Positions 23,215-33,188 of a DNA stretch of 64,000 nt are shown here, one piece after another. Numbering within the stretch: position 1 is the stretch's first letter; each line of letters begins with the position of its first letter. The position numbers and the translations under genes are program-made. Where the stretch lies: assembly GCA_902651635.1 (NCBI GenBank), contig CACRSC010000018.1:491019-555018 (forward strand). Direction: 5' to 3'. The notes under the pieces are model-generated. The model saw nothing but the letters and a program-made list of their open reading frames with translations, searched no databases and was not told the DNA's origin. Source of the DNA: Mastigamoeba balamuthi (lineage: Eukaryota; Evosea; Mastigamoebida; Mastigamoebidae).

Positions 23215-24686
23215 TCAGCACCTCAATGTTAGGGGCGCCTCCTCGAGCCGTCTGCTGCCCTCCTTGTCAAAGAGCGAGGCGAAGACCGTCCTTATGGAGA
23301 TGGCCACCGCTCTTGCAGCTGCCAGAGCGCATCTCGTCGGCCCCTGCGCGTGCGCGCGACAGCACAGGTGGGAGGCCCCGTCAACAGTCCTCCTCGTGTG
23401 CTCCTCGAGGTCCTCCCTGAACCTCCTGCCCCCGTGCTTGTCGCTGCGGATCTCTCCGGGCTCGATGACCAGGAAATAGGGCCTCCACGCCTCGCACTGG
23501 GGGCCAGCAGCCTCCTCCCTGCGCGACAGCGCCTTGGACAGGATCTCAGCGTCCTGCGAGCGGGTCAAACGGATGGGCCTTGCGGTCTGCGCTGCTCACC
23601 CCTGGGGTCGTCACGAGGCACCGCGGGTACGACGACAGCGCCCGCAGCACCTCGAAGAACGAGGCGCACGCCCGCGCGTCGCGCTCGTCGGGCAGCGGGG
23701 CGCTGAACTGCGCCACCTCCCCGCGCGACAGCACAAACGTGCACGCGGCAAACTCCTCCCCGCGCGCCGCCGCGGTCATCAGTACCGCCCCGTCCGCCTC
23801 GCCCACTGCCGCCCGCGGGATGGGGAGCGGGGCGTGTGAGACGGCCACCAGCGGGGAGGGGGCTCACGTGTCGAGGGCAGCGACAGGAGCGCGTTGCGCT
23901 TGGGCGGGCGAGGGACGGGCGGCATCTCGGCGCCGCGCACCTCCGCGCGCCAGCACCTCCTGATGGACCGCGCGACAGCGCGCGCCCGCGCCGCCGCGCA
24001 GTGGAAGGAGGGGTCCCTGGCCGCGTGGTAGGCGCACGCGTCGCACGAGCCGAGCTCGTCCTCGTACAGGGCAGAGAACGAGGCTGGCGGGCCGGCGCGT
24101 GGCCTGGCGTCCTCGAAAGCCTTGCGGGCGACAGAGGTCAGGTCGTGCACGTAGAACGGCACGCGGTTGCCGAAGAACAGGCTGCGGCGCAGAGCTGCGT
24201 ACACGTCGCGGCTCTGCTCGCTCGCAAACTCCACGTCTGCGCAGTACCTCTGGCAGAACTTCCTCAGCTCCTCCCCCGCCTCCACCGGCGTCATCCACCT
24301 CTCCGCGGCCCCTCCGCGCTCCTTTGATTATTTGCGCATACCACCGCAGACGTCAGTATTTGGCGAAATTATCGGCTCCCCGCCAATTCTGAGAGCAATT
24401 GCGCGATTTTTCCCTCCTGGAGATAACGGGGCACCTGAGCAGTTGCGTCGGGGCCCAGAATTCCGTGGCGGAACTGCTCGGCGCGGCCGACGCGCTCGCC
24501 GCGGACGAGGGCGTGGAAGAGGGCCGTCTCGGGGTCGCCGCCGGCGAGCGGCAGCACAGCGACGGCGATCTCGACGGGGCAGTTGGCCCGCGCGAGCTCC
24601 ACAGAGACGCCGGCCACCAGGTGCGCCCCGAACGTGATGGCCGGCGGCGGCACGAACGGCTTCCCGCGCGACCAGTGCCCCGACAT
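23215..24686 (-). CDS. Uncharacterised multi-exon protein
   Basis: Not recognised. Reading the minus strand, the gene probably starts MSGHWSRGKPF at 24686 (exon to about 24390). It continues with TPVEAGEELRKFCQRYCADVEFASEQSRDVYAALRR (about 24294-23870), then AVGEADGAVLMTAAARGEEFAAC...LSSYPRCLVTTPG (about 23810-23590). It ends with EAWRPYFLVIEPGEIRSDKHGG to a stop at 23215. The first part is compact and alternates beta and helix (FGAHLVAGVSVELARA). The middle has two Cys pairs (GSCDACAYH), which could bind a metal. I see no membrane span or signal peptide. Intron edges are approximate. An upstream in-frame ATG at 24914 exists but is followed by AT-rich, intron-like sequence. Confidence 0.5.
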
Positions 24687-25061
24687 CGCCGTCTTCGCCT
24701 TCTTCGTCGTCGTCTTCGGAGATACGGGGGGGATAATATCTCCCCGAGGGGGGCGCGGGTCGTCACCGGATCTCGGGATGCGACGATCGCACGCGGGACT
24801 GCCGGGGCGAGCGCCTGCCGCTGGGCCTCTGGTTGGTTGCGCTACGGTTCGGGGCGGCGGCGGCGAGTGGTCGCCCGTCGGTGTTTGGCGGGATCCTTTG
24901 AGGAGCGGTTTCAAATTGAAGATATTTGTCCCCGCAGAAGAAATCCGGACGGGATATTTGTTGAATTATCTCGCAACAATTTGCTGTGTTTCCTGGATTC
25001 GCTAGTGCCGGTTGAATGATACGCGCACACTCTGACCATCGGAACGGGTACGCCGGGAGTT

Positions 25062-25649
25062 CTAGTTCATGTGCCGTGGGCTGCTGCGCTCGGTGAGGGC
25101 CGTGTACTGCCAGTTGGGCCGAGGGACCCCAATGAAGCACAGGATGCTGACCGCGGCCAGCACGCACACGACCTCAACCAGCGGCACCGAGAGTGTGTCC
25201 ACGACGCCCTCGTAGCGCTCAGGGTCCTCGCCCGAGGACGACGACCCGTCGCAGGCCGTCGCGAGGCTGCGCCCAGCGGCCCCGTGCAGCGCAGCGCAGA
25301 ACGCCACCGACAGCGCCATGTGGGCGACGCTCAGCGCGAGGGCCAAGGACTGCAGGGCCACAGCAGCGCCCTTGAGCGAGAACCGAGGGACGCCCCGCAG
25401 TCTGGAGAACGCGCCCGGGGCGGCGACGAGGACGGCAGCGAGGCAGGCGAGCGAGCAGGGCAGCTCGAGGGCCGCGAGGGCCGCGTTGGGGTAGGAATGC
25501 GCGAGGGCCCGTGCCCAGCTGCGGTTCTCCTCGCAGAAGCTGCGCTGGGGGACCAGGAAGAGGCTGCGCATGACCTCGAGAAAGGCCAGCAAGGCGAGCG
25601 CCAGTCTCGCCATTCCGCACCCCAGCACAACGCCGTGAGCACTGACCAT
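25062..25649 (-). CDS. Four-TM tandem-family protein, copy 1
   Basis: A 195-aa single-exon membrane protein of unknown function. Four hydrophobic segments are clear: MARLALALLAFLEVMRSLFLV, YPNAALAALELPCSLACLAAVL, AVALQSLALALSVAHMALSV and VEVVCVLAAVSILCFIGV. Two Cys-containing loops (FCEENRSWA and a Gly/Ser/Asp-rich loop) alternate with the spans. It is the most GC-rich of three head-to-tail paralogues on this strand. The topology recalls claudin- or tetraspan-like proteins, but no family signature (W-GLW-C-C, CCG) is present. Confidence 0.75.
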   Translation of the reverse strand: MVSAHGVVLGCGMARLALALLAFLEVMRSLFLVPQRSFCEENRSWARALAHSYPNAALAALELPCSLACLAAVLVAAPGAFSRLRGVPRFSLKGAAVALQSLALALSVAHMALSVAFCAALHGAAGRSLATACDGSSSSGEDPERYEGVVDTLSVPLVEVVCVLAAVSILCFIGVPRPNWQYTALTERSSPRHMN

Positions 25650-25883
25650 TTGTTGGGTGGTGAGTTTGCTGAACGAGGAGGTAATAGGGACTGATGGAAA
25701 GACTGCGCAAAACCTCCGTTTTTATTTGTTCTGTGATACCAGAGCGCGTCATTTTCCGGAAAGAGGCGCTCGGTCCGTGAAACTCGCTTGATGGTGCTCG
25801 AGAGAATTCGAGGAACAGTCCGTCGGGCCATCTCTCATAGGGTTGAGGCTACAACGGCTAACATTTTCTTTGGGTGCTGTGCG

Positions 25884-26444
25884 CTAGTTCCTGAGCACTG
25901 AGCCACGGCTGTCCTCAAGGCTGATGTACGACCCTGCCTCCAGCGGCATCCCAAAGAAGCTGAACTCGCTGACCGCGAACAGCAGGACTGCGGCGAGCAC
26001 TTGCATCCACGAGAGGGCGGCAGAAGACTCGCTGGAATCGTCTGGCGTGCCGTCCCTGGCAAGGGCGCACAGAGCCACTGATGCGGCCAGGTGCACGAGG
26101 CTCAGCCCAAGGGCGAGTGACTGTAGTGCAACAGCGATGCTCTTGATCCTGAGTGAGGACAGTCCGAGATGAGCCAGAGACCGGAGGCAGCCGAACGTGC
26201 TGGCAGAGACGACGGCCGCGAGGCAGGCGACGGAGCAGAGGACCTCGAGCGCTGATATGGCAACATCGGGGTAGTTGTTCCAGAGGGCCGTCTCCCAGCT
26301 CCGCCCAGAACAGGCGGCCTCGTCTTCGCCGGAGACGTGCTTGAATGTGTGGCAGGGGCGCAAGACGAAGCAGAAAAAGGCCAGCCCCGCGAGCGCAAGC
26401 CTTACTGCGCCACACCGCAGAACAACGCTGCGCGTGCTTGGCAT
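25884..26444 (-). CDS. Four-TM tandem-family protein, copy 2
   Basis: A 186-aa single-exon paralogue of the neighbouring copies. It starts MPSTRSVVLRCG, the same MPS start as copy 3, and keeps the order of elements: TM1 with a short Cys loop (ACSGRSW), ISALEVLCSVACLAAVV as TM2, and IAVALQSLALGLSLVHLAASVALCALARDG as TM3 (conserved in all three). The fourth span is VLAAVLLFAVSEFSFFG. The start at 26444 is chosen over the upstream in-frame ATG because it matches copy 3. Function is unknown. Confidence 0.78.
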   Translation of the reverse strand: MPSTRSVVLRCGAVRLALAGLAFFCFVLRPCHTFKHVSGEDEAACSGRSWETALWNNYPDVAISALEVLCSVACLAAVVSASTFGCLRSLAHLGLSSLRIKSIAVALQSLALGLSLVHLAASVALCALARDGTPDDSSESSAALSWMQVLAAVLLFAVSEFSFFGMPLEAGSYISLEDSRGSVLRN

Positions 26445-26708
26445 GATGTATGCGGTTTCAGTGAGTATTGTGCAGTACAATTGCAACCTGTCAGTCAAAG
26501 GAAGATATTCTCCTAACCCAAACGTCATTTTGTGATTGAACAGTCACCAAATTCCAGCTGTACATACTGGCCGCTACTAGGTACACTGAACGAGTAGATT
26601 TCACAACCAGATGTGGGCATTTGACACTCGGATCTTCCGTTGTGTTGTGAATAGGGACGATTGTTGGAGATGTGTCTTGAGCAGGCAGATGTGTGGAGTT
26701 ATGCCGTG

Positions 26709-27330
26709 CTAATTCTGGGGAACTAGTCCGCTGTTCTCCTCCAGGGTTCTACACGACGCAGGCACCCGAACTGGCAAGAAGAAGAAGCACGCAACACTGA
26801 TCACAAGAAGCAAGACCGTGTCGACGAGCTGTGCCACCGAGAGGCCGTTGATGGCATTCTCGGCCCACTCAGGAACCTCAGAGGATAGGTCGCAGTACTC
26901 GGCAGTGTCTCTCACAGCCCCGTCCCTGGCCAGAGCGTACAGGGCAACGGAAAATGCCAGGTGGGCGACACCCAGCAAGAGGGCCAGTGACTGGAGCATG
27001 ACAGCAACGAACTTGCCTGAGGATTTCAGGCTCGAGTGTAAGATAACTGCAAGAAATGGGAGGAGGCCCAAGAGCACCTTTGTGGCTGCAGAATGTGTCT
27101 GTAGAGGCCACACTCGCGACGCAGGTAACAGAACAGAGGACCTCGATGATGGAGTAGACCATGTTGGGGTAGTTAGCGATGTGGGCTATGGTCATGTCCC
27201 AGTTGCCGTCCTCGTTGCAGCTGCTGTGCCCCGGCTGAAGCCAGAGGCACAGCACCACCGCTGGAAGGGCCAGCACCACAAGCACGGTTCGTGCAACTCC
27301 GAAGCCAGAACGACACCGCGCGCTCGGCAT
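26709..27330 (-). CDS. Four-TM tandem-family protein, copy 3, frame interrupted
   Basis: The third paralogue, starting MPSARCRSGFGVARTVLVVLAL. TM1 and TM2 (YSIIEVLCSVTCVASVAS) lie in one frame. TM3 (VAVMLQSLALLLGVAHLAFSVALYALARDG), the acidic loop and TM4 (LVDTVLLLVISVACFFFLP) lie in another, and the switch falls near 27040-27110. No intron of the size and type seen elsewhere fits neatly: the best GT-AG pair would be only about 26 nt. So either this is a genuine frameshift (a decaying copy or a sequence error) or an unusually short intron. The tail (ASCRTLEENSGLVPQN) resembles that of copy 2 (SYISLEDSRGSVLRN). Confidence 0.6.
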
Positions 27331-27536
27331 ATCGGGACTCAATCTAAATGTGTGCCTGGAAGAGAATGACATCACAGTGGATCTTCAAGGACCCTCAGAC
27401 GTCATTTTCCTGAAACTGGGGCATGCGACTGGGGCTGTTGGGAACAAAAAAACTGAGAGGCTCTTCAGTGACGTAGCACAGCATCTGTGTTACTCCATAG
27501 AGATCTGCCCTGCAAGCTAGTGGCTGGTGCTGCTGC

Positions 27537-30500
27537 TTACTTCGTTTGTTGACTGTTATGAGCACGAGTGCGACTCGACAACAGATCCTCCCTTTGATAA
27601 CAACCTGAGCACGCAATATACAGCCTTATGTCATCGTCTTCGTTGAGATAGGCTTCGCGTGTGATCGCCTCGGAGGCGGCAACGTTGGCGTGGCCCTCCG
27701 TGCCGTTGGTGTAGAACGAGTTGTAGTTAAGCGCCGTGAGCAGGTGGTGCAGGTGCGGCTGGTACCCCCTGTCATAGCACAGCCTCGAAAGCACGTCGAA
27801 GAGTGTCCGCGACAAGTCCAGGAACGACGCCCTCGTCTTGTGCACGAGCAGCTCGGCCGCGTCGCTGCTGCCGCCCTGCGCGATGCCCTCGACCTGCCCC
27901 TGGAACCTCGTCACCAGCGCCAGCGCGCTGTCGACCACCCGCGCCACCGTCGCGGCGCGCGTGTTGAGCAGGCACCTCTTCTCGATGCGCCGCAGCGTGC
28001 TGTCGTGCATAGCGCGGACGCTGTCGACGCTCGCGGCGTCCGGCAGCTGCCGCTCGAACTCGCGCCACGGTACCTCGATCGCCTCGGTCGCCATGTAGTT
28101 CTGAATGGCCCGCACAAAATGGCCCATCTCGTGCGCGAACAGCGAGAGCATGTGGCCCCGCGCCGAGGGCTGCGTCCACGGCGCCTCGCGTAGCCGCTGC
28201 CAGACCCGCGAGACGGCGCTCGAGGCCCGGCGCAGCTTCATGGAGAAGCGCCAGATGGTGTCGTAGCGGGACATCGACTCGTCCGTCAGCACTGTGCGCA
28301 GGGCCCACTCGGGGACACTGTAGACCAGACGGACGGCGTCGAGAGAGCTCGGAGCGAGCGTCGCCTGGCCGTTGTGCGACGCCGACGCGACCACGGCGAG
28401 GCTGAGGCGCGAGACGAACTTGTCTCTGTCGCGCCCAGACGCTATCAGGGCGCCACTCAGGCAGTTCTGCAGCGTCGTGCCCTGCTCCATCGCGCGGTAC
28501 AAGCGCTCGCAGAGCGACTCTGCAAAGTCGCCCGCGCCCAGGAGGAGGAACAGGCGGAGGGCCTTGAAGTGCTCGTGCAGCTCCAGCGACTTTTCGATCA
28601 GCGAGAGAGCGGCCGCGCACGACTCGGCGTTCTGCGTTACGACGAAGGCGCCAATCGACGCGTCCAGCGCGGAATCGAGAGGCAGAGGGCACGCAGGGCA
28701 CGCACGCGCGACCTGCAGTGGCGCCTGCACTGTCGGCTTCCTGCTGTACTCCTCGAGGGACTCTGTTAGGGACTTCTTCGCAGCCCGCATCTCGCCGTCG
28801 AGGTCCGCAGAAGTCAGCGCCACCAGCGTCTCCCAGTCGTCAAAGGCGGAGACTGCAGGCTTCCGAGGGGTCTCCTGCGCTTGTGGTGATCCCCTGCCGT
28901 CTGCAGAAGGACGTGCAGGGCGCTGTGCGTCCCTCGTCGTTGACCGCGCCGCCTGCCACCGTTGTTTCAAGCCGAGAGCCAGCTGCGCTGCTCTGGCGAG
29001 CTCTGCGTGGGTCAGCGCGGGCGAGACGTCGGGCAGCTCCGCAGGCATCTCGGGCTGCTCTCGGAAGCCCAGAGCAGAGAGCAGCCGCATCGAGCGACCG
29101 CAATCCAGGACGGCCTTGGCGTGCCTCTCCAGCATCCTCGGCACGAACTCCTTGCCGCGCACGACAAACTCCCTCTGCCACGACTCTCCCGGAGACGCAC
29201 ACGCCGTCGGGTCTCTAGCGATCATGAACTCGCCGTACTGGTCGTCGAGCTCTCCCTGCGTCATCCACCGGGACCCGATGCGCATGTACGCGCCCACCGC
29301 GGCGCGGAAGAGGCGCACGAGGCTGGGGGCGGGGGTGGGGCCCGAGACCTCCAGGCAGCCGTGCAGGTGGTTCAGCAGCGCGGCGCCGCGCAGGAGCTGC
29401 GAGCCCACGGCCAGCGTCAGGGGCTCCAGGAACACCCTAGCCTCCATGGCCACCACCAGCACGTCGAGCGTCGACACCCCCTTCCGCCCGCACGCGCCGC
29501 CGAGGCGCGACTCGACAGGCCCGGCGCCCGGGCCCCTCGCGAGGATCCGCGAGGCGCAGAGGCTCGCGTGGTAGGTGCTCAGCTCGGCCCTGAGCGCGCA
29601 CGCGAACGCCCTCGACACGGAGCCCTCGGTCTCGCGCGAGTAGGCGCGGGCGGCGCCCTCGACGATGCGCAGCACGCTGCCGACGTCTGCGGCCGCGCGG
29701 GCAGCCCTCGGGGCGCCGTGGGGGAGGTCCAGCGGGAAGACGGCCAGGCAGCCGTCCGAGTCGTCCTCGAACAGCGGCGGGGCCTGCAGCCCGCGCATGG
29801 CGTAGGCGGCTGCGCGCGCAAAGCCCTCGGCCGACAGGGCGCCCCCGCTCAGCTCCGGCGCGGCGCCCGCGCAGGTCCAGCAGTCGCAGTCGGACTTGCG
29901 CTCCGCCGCTCTTCTTGGCGCCCACACGTCGGCCGACGCCCACACGTCCGCCGCGTCGTCCGCGGTCGACGGGCACGGCGTCCTGGCGTCTGCCGCGGGG
30001 CACTTGGGCGTCTGCGCGCGCTCCTTGGGCGCGCTGGCGGCAGCGAGGGGCGGCAGAGGCAGCGGCAGTGACAGCGGCAGCAGCGGCCGGACCAGCGACG
30101 GCCGCAGGAGCCCGTCACGCAGCGGCGGCAGCGAGAGCGTGACGTTGACTGCGGCGACGCCGTCGGGCATCCGCCTGTGCGTCACGGCGCCGAACAGGCT
30201 GCAGGGCCTGCTGCTGCTGCTGCTGCTGCCCCGGCGGTCGGGGGCGCCGTCGAGGTCCTCCAGCTGCAGCGCGGGCGGCGGCGCGGCGCCCGCGAAGTCG
30301 GCCAGCGGCGCGCAGCTCAGGAGCGCTGCCACGTCGCCCGTGGCGTAGCGGCAGCCGAGGCGCTGCTCCGCCGCGACGCCCGCGTGCCACGGGAGCCTGC
30401 GCGGCGCCGAGTGCTGCGACAGCGCCAGGAGCAGCCGCAGCACGGGGGCGCCCGCGGGGGCGGCGGACAGCGCGCGGGCCAGGGCGGGCAGCGACGGCGC

Positions 30501-30671
30501 GCGCTCGGCTATGCAGAACTGCGCGACGGACAGCTCGACGGCGCGCTCGGAGCACAGCGACGGCGGCGGCGGCCGGAGGAGGCGGGAGAACATCTGCGGG
30601 AGGCGGGCGGGCGCGTTGTGCGCGGCGCACAGGCGGCGCAGGAGGCAGAGCACGCCAGCGCCGTCGTCCAT
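27537..30671 (-). CDS. Gamma-tubulin complex component (GCP, Spc97/Spc98 family)
   Basis: A component of the gamma-tubulin ring complex that nucleates microtubules. The ORF is single-exon, 1,044 aa. The GRIP1 region has ALRAELSTYHASLC, LVVAMEARVFLEPL, GAALLNHLHGCLE, RIGSRWMTQGELDDQYGEFMI and FREQPEMP-like segments. A Lys/Ala-rich insert separates it from GRIP2: LFLLLGAGDFAESLCERLYRAME, then YSVPEWALRTVLTDESMSRYDTIWRFSMKLRRA. Next come MLSLFAHEMGHFVRAIQNYM and HDSTLRRIEKRCLL. The FLLGxGDF and Y-x-x-P-x(4)-LT patterns are family hallmarks. The long insert and early extension favour GCP5 or GCP6 over GCP2-4. HEMGH superficially resembles a zinc-protease motif but is just the helix of the GRIP2 core. 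Absence of introns is unusual for this locus. Confidence 0.8.
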   Translation of the reverse strand: MDDGAGVLCLLRRLCAAHNAPARLPQMFSRLLRPPPPSLCSERAVELSVAQFCIAERAPSLPALARALSAAPAGAPVLRLLLALSQHSAPRRLPWHAGVAAEQRLGCRYATGDVAALLSCAPLADFAGAAPPPALQLEDLDGAPDRRGSSSSSSRPCSLFGAVTHRRMPDGVAAVNVTLSLPPLRDGLLRPSLVRPLLPLSLPLPLPPLAAASAPKERAQTPKCPAADARTPCPSTADDAADVWASADVWAPRRAAERKSDCDCWTCAGAAPELSGGALSAEGFARAAAYAMRGLQAPPLFEDDSDGCLAVFPLDLPHGAPRAARAAADVGSVLRIVEGAARAYSRETEGSVSRAFACALRAELSTYHASLCASRILARGPGAGPVESRLGGACGRKGVSTLDVLVVAMEARVFLEPLTLAVGSQLLRGAALLNHLHGCLEVSGPTPAPSLVRLFRAAVGAYMRIGSRWMTQGELDDQYGEFMIARDPTACASPGESWQREFVVRGKEFVPRMLERHAKAVLDCGRSMRLLSALGFREQPEMPAELPDVSPALTHAELARAAQLALGLKQRWQAARSTTRDAQRPARPSADGRGSPQAQETPRKPAVSAFDDWETLVALTSADLDGEMRAAKKSLTESLEEYSRKPTVQAPLQVARACPACPLPLDSALDASIGAFVVTQNAESCAAALSLIEKSLELHEHFKALRLFLLLGAGDFAESLCERLYRAMEQGTTLQNCLSGALIASGRDRDKFVSRLSLAVVASASHNGQATLAPSSLDAVRLVYSVPEWALRTVLTDESMSRYDTIWRFSMKLRRASSAVSRVWQRLREAPWTQPSARGHMLSLFAHEMGHFVRAIQNYMATEAIEVPWREFERQLPDAASVDSVRAMHDSTLRRIEKRCLLNTRAATVARVVDSALALVTRFQGQVEGIAQGGSSDAAELLVHKTRASFLDLSRTLFDVLSRLCYDRGYQPHLHHLLTALNYNSFYTNGTEGHANVAASEAITREAYLNEDDDIRLYIACSGCYQREDLLSSRTRAHNSQQTK

Positions 30672-30891
30672 CGGGGGAGGGGCAGAACGGGCGCCAAGAT
30701 TCGGGCGCCAATTTCGCGATGGCGCAGCGGGAAAGCGACCGTTCGCCGGCGGAGCGCCGCGCTGGTGGCGTCAACGATGATGTAAATGCAGATTTTCGTG
30801 CGCGCGGCTGCCTTGGTTTTCGCCCTTTTCTTTTCTCAGCGTTGTGCTTTTCGGGGGTCTTTCTGTCTCTCTCGCCTCTACCACAGCCAAG

Positions 30892-31883
30892 ATGGTCCGT
30901 ACCTCCCCGCCGCCGCCGCCCCCACCCGCGTCCCCTCCGCCCCTCGCGCCGGCGCCAACCACGCGGTGTACTGTAGGGTCGCGTGCGCACGAAGACTGTC
31001 AAGAAGGCGGCGGCCGTGATCATTGAGAAGTACTACCCCCGCCTGGGGCTGGACTTCCACACCAACAAGCGCATCTGCGAGGAGGTCGCCGTCATCCCCT
31101 CGAAGCGCCTGAGGTTCCACGATCCCCCCCTCCACCCCACGTCCCTGTGGCCGCTCCTGCTGACTGACGCCTGTTCGACTTTGACAGGAACAAGATCGCC
31201 GGGTGGGTCACTCACCTGATGAAGCGTATCCAGAAGGGCCCTGTCCGCGGCATCTCGTACAAGCTGCAGGTGCGGCTCCACCACTGGCACACGCCACGCC
31301 ACCACTGCCACTTGCGCGTCCTCCTCATCCAACGCCTGGATGTCGCTATTCTGCTCTCCGAGATTTGCCCCACGGAAAGAACGAACGAAACATCCGAACA
31401 TCAATTGACACGACACAAGCAACACACACCACATCACGGCCACCTACCCCCACACTGCTGGATGTCGCTATTCTAGTCTCCGAGACACCTCGACAGAAAC
31501 TCGAACGAAACATCCGAACATCAACCAACCGCACACAACACGCACACCCGCTCTCGTCCCTCTTGTGGGACAACGGCGTCCTCACACTGTCACCACCACA
31601 GGAGGAGGAGCGTGAGAAGCGCGACAACTACGTCCCTGAGATCTCTGAGATCGAGATGGAGAAGATCCGCGTTGACCCCGAGACCGGCAACATGCTCGAG
31701 TCGATCGGCTTCGCCATGCCCGAGACCGTCGTCGTCGAGTCGGCCGCCCCCGAGGCCGCCGGCTTCCGCGCGCCCCGCCCGGGGTTCGGCCGCCGTGACG
31801 GCCAGCGTGGCCCCCGCCGTGAGCGCGAGCCCCGCAGGAACGCCGCCGCGCCCGCCGCCGCCGCTGCCCCCGCCGCTCAGTAA
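30892..31883 (+). CDS. rps17: 40S ribosomal protein eS17 (RPS17)
   Basis: Small-subunit ribosomal protein. Exons: 30892-30894 (only the ATG), 30977-31113, 31188-31269 and 31602-31883. The spliced product begins [19 protein letters not shown] and continues [68 protein letters not shown] and [16 protein letters not shown]. This is near-identical in pattern to eukaryotic eS17. The C-terminal tail is replaced by an Arg/Gly/Ala/Pro-rich extension ([17 protein letters not shown] and so on) ending in an Ala-Pro run. The first intron splits the gene directly after the start codon, a placement common in ribosomal-protein genes of some protists. The last intron (332 nt) is the longest in the gene and holds a duplicated block. 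Confidence 0.95.
31336..31549 (+). repeat. Imperfect tandem duplication in an RPS17 intron
   Basis: Two copies with a period of about 122 nt begin CTGGATGTCGCTATTCT at 31336 and 31458. Both continue with CTCCGAGA and CGAACGAAACATCCGAACATCAA and end in CA-rich sequence. The duplication accounts for the unusual length of the intron. I see no C/D or H/ACA snoRNA boxes that would make it an intronic RNA gene. Confidence 0.85.
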
Positions 31884-32374
31884 ACGCCGTTGGGTGTGCT
31901 CTTACTGCCGGGTCCCCCTGCCCCATAAGCCGCCTACGCCCGTCTGCGCAGCTCGAGAGAGAACAGCCCAAGCAGGAGGATAAAAACAGACCGACCATAT
32001 TTGCCTTCGCCCACAATTTGTCTGGCTGTCTGCTGTGCTGTCTGGCCACAACAGCAATGTTAAAATGTTATGTACTGCGAAAACAATCAGCAAGCATTTC
32101 TCCATTAAAATATAAGTCGACTGTGAGTGCGTGTGTATAGGCGTGTGAGGTGGCTGCTCTCGCCGTGTTTATGATGTCGTTCAAGCCTCGGGCGGAGTAT
32201 CCTTCTCTCCAGTGTTCGGTGCTTGCTGGCCTTCCTGCACAATCAACAACAACGGATCTCAGACAAACAAACAAACATTGTTGTGCCGTGGTTATGACTC
32301 GGAATATCACCCACTACGGGTTTAAGCGGGCGGCCTTAAGGACCACGGGGAGCAAAGGCAGCGCTCACGCACCT
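31884..32374. other. Convergent intergenic region
   Basis: This is the shared 3' flank of the plus-strand RPS17 and the minus-strand NF-YA-like gene. It is AT-richer than its neighbours (about 31990-32120). No gene is seen. Confidence 0.4.
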
Positions 32375-32854
32375 TCACCCACACACCAGTCGCCAGCCGA
32401 GGTCTTTTTGTAGCACGCTCGTGTCGCGACAGATATCGGTAGGTCTTCTGCGGGGGACCCGGTAAGAGATACACGCAAAGCGGCAACACAAAGCGAATTT
32501 ATGGGCAAAAAGGGGCGGCGCGAGCGCAACTTTGCCAGTCTCCGCTACCGCGTGCTCCTCGGGCGCGGCGGGCGGCGCGCCCTGGCTCGCCCCTTGCGCC
32601 CTGGCCTTGAGCTCGGCCCGCGCGGCCCTGCGCGCCAGAATGCGCTTGTACTGCTTGGGGTTGACGTAGAGGGGCTCCTGCTGGTCCGCCGGCTCGCTGC
32701 TGCTGCTGGTGCACGCGGGCGCCAGGCTCAGGTCGCTCTGGCGGCGGGCGTTAGCGCATATAGGAGGCCGCCCACTCAAGAGGATGCACACCCGCGTGAG
32801 CGCAGTGTCCTCGGCGCCGAGGTCCTGTTGGGAGGCATCGCTGTCGCTCGACAT
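32375..32854 (-). CDS. NF-YA/HAP2-like protein lacking the DNA-binding half
   Basis: NF-YA is the subunit of the CCAAT-binding trimer that contacts both NF-YB/NF-YC and DNA. From MSSDSD at 32854 the protein reads through an acidic N-terminus. An optional intron (GTGTGC...CCAG, about 32735-32785) may lie between ALTR and SDLS. It then reaches EPLYVNPKQYKRILARRAARAELKARA, a clear match to the NF-YA A1 helix that binds NF-YB/C. The family should continue with a linker and a DNA-contacting YLHESRH-x-HA-x-RR-RG segment. Here it runs into Gly/Ala/Pro and an unrelated tail ending at 32375. I find no HESRH-like segment in the following 400 nt on this strand. It may be a truncated or dominant-negative form, or it may have an exon I missed. 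Confidence 0.6.
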   Translation of the reverse strand: MSSDSDASQQDLGAEDTALTRVCILLSGRPPICANARRQSDLSLAPACTSSSSEPADQQEPLYVNPKQYKRILARRAARAELKARAQGASQGAPPAAPEEHAVAETGKVALAPPLFAHKFALCCRFACISYRVPRRRPTDICRDTSVLQKDLGWRLVCG

Positions 32855-33188
32855 CAGAAGATCTGTCTGACGAGATCTTTGATCTCTGACGTGTCCACGA
32901 GACACACGAACGTCACCACAGCGCGTGACCAGTGCTGTCACAGATCCGAAGACATGGCCGGCCTCACACAACCAATGATAACAATTGAAGGAGGAATCCA
33001 CCGGAACAACTTAGGTCCCTTGGTTGGGGTAAGGTTGTTTCTCAAACGCAGTCTGCTCAACGGTCAAAGACTCGCCCTGGGTCAGACGTTACACAGAACG
33101 TTCACAGGGGCAACGGAGCTGTGCCGTAATTGCAGATAGTAGGGGGTCTTCTTTTTTATTCATTGACCGGTGTTTAGAGCTCATCACT

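Noticed and set aside
28020-28160. HEMGH motif as a zinc metalloprotease
   Set aside because: The surrounding sequence is the GRIP2 domain of a gamma-tubulin complex protein; the motif is coincidental.
31270-31601. Intronic snoRNA in RPS17
   Set aside because: The duplicated intron blocks lack recognisable box C/D or H/ACA sequences and no terminal stem is evident.
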